Part shown: positions 5,184-5,435 of the stretch, piece after piece | How positions within the stretch are numbered: the first letter of the stretch is position 1 | Layout of the letters: each line of letters opens with the position of its first letter | DNA from: Myxococcales bacterium | GTDB lineage: Bacteria > Myxococcota > Polyangia > Polyangiales > Polyangiaceae | Assembly: GCA_020430865.1 (NCBI GenBank) | Contig: JAGQIY010001324.1 | Location: 1-5,435 of the forward strand | Direction of reading: 5' to 3' | DNA length: 5,435 nucleotides | The notes under the pieces: generated by a model | Database searches by the model: none | Told to the model about the DNA's origin: nothing | What the model saw: the letters and a program-made list of their open reading frames with translations, nothing else | Program-made: the position numbers and the translations under genes

Positions 5184-5435
5184 GTGAAACGCACCCCGCA
5201 GCGATGGTCTGGCGTCGCGATGCTGGTCGGCGGCGCGCTGACGACTGGCGCCGTGACGGGGTGTGGGGCTTCGTTCGAATCGCTCTACGAGAGCGAGGTG
5301 CGCTTCGAGCACTGCTATCGCCTCGACCTCGAGCTCCGAACCGCGCCCACGCACCGCCTGTTCTGCTGGCAAGAGTGGCTGGAGACCTACTCCGCGGATC
5401 AATCGCGAGATCGCATCGAGTACGCGGAGCGGCGC
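5184..5435 (+). CDS. Small exported lipoprotein of unknown function, 3' end outside window
   Basis: The frame is open from GTG 5184 to the end of the window (84 codons). The N-terminus is a textbook lipoprotein signal: a basic n-region (MKRTPQR), a hydrophobic core to about residue 23 and the lipobox VTGC with Cys27 as the lipidated residue, followed by Gly-Ala. Mature residues from 31 include ESEVRFEHCYRLD, then FCWQEWLETYS and RDRIEYAERR: alternating aromatic and charged residues with two Cys (44 and 61), suggesting a helical periplasmic domain perhaps with a disulphide. I do not recognise a named family. An in-frame ATG at 5139 would add 15 residues and has a better ribosome site (AAGGA, 10 bases upstream), but would bury the signal behind a long n-region. 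I prefer the GTG on signal-peptide grounds. Transcribed divergently from the riboflavin operon. Confidence 0.75.
   Translation, partial: MKRTPQRWSGVAMLVGGALTTGAVTGCGASFESLYESEVRFEHCYRLDLELRTAPTHRLFCWQEWLETYSADQSRDRIEYAERR

Noticed and set aside
1..5435. tRNA, rRNA, CRISPR array, insertion sequence or attachment site
   Set aside because: No tRNA-like cloverleaf, regularly spaced repeat array, transposase-like protein or terminal inverted repeats were seen on either strand.

Overview
This window looks like chromosomal DNA from a high-GC delta-type bacterium, most likely Myxococcota and probably the Polyangiales side of that phylum. That is an inference from gene content and style: strongly GC-biased third codon positions, many GTG starts, a secreted chymotrypsin-fold protease with a very cysteine-rich tail, a compact outer-membrane-type lipoprotein, and a riboflavin gene cluster that runs into nusB. 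No rRNA, tRNA or mobile gene fixes the taxonomy.

Layout. Bases 1-1159 (minus) hold the first 386 codons of a secreted S1-family serine protease whose 3' end lies outside the window. Bases 1160-1523 are a 364-base gap with no convincing gene; it holds the protease ribosome binding site, a pair of 12-base direct repeats, a tandem 7-base repeat, and a perfect stem-loop just after the upstream operon. Bases 1524-4965 (minus) are a five-gene run read in the order ribE (riboflavin synthase), a RibBA homologue, ribH (lumazine synthase), nusB (antitermination factor) and a stand-alone M17-peptidase N-terminal domain. Junctions are 37, 31, 1 and 13 bases, so this is almost certainly one operon. Bases 4966-5183 are a divergent control region without a recognisable FMN riboswitch. 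From 5184 (plus) a lipoprotein gene starts and runs off the end.

How the genes fit together. RibH joins the pyrimidine intermediate to the four-carbon unit made by RibB, and RibE dismutates the resulting lumazine into riboflavin. Both look fully equipped for catalysis. The gene between them, at the normal ribBA position, does not: it keeps the length, fold signatures and reading frame of a bifunctional RibBA, but the metal-binding and catalytic loop of the RibB half and all three zinc cysteines plus the GTP-binding loop of the RibA half have been replaced. This apparent double pseudoenzyme embedded in an otherwise normal riboflavin operon is the most interesting item here. It predicts that functional RibA and RibB are encoded elsewhere in the genome and that this protein has a structural or regulatory role.
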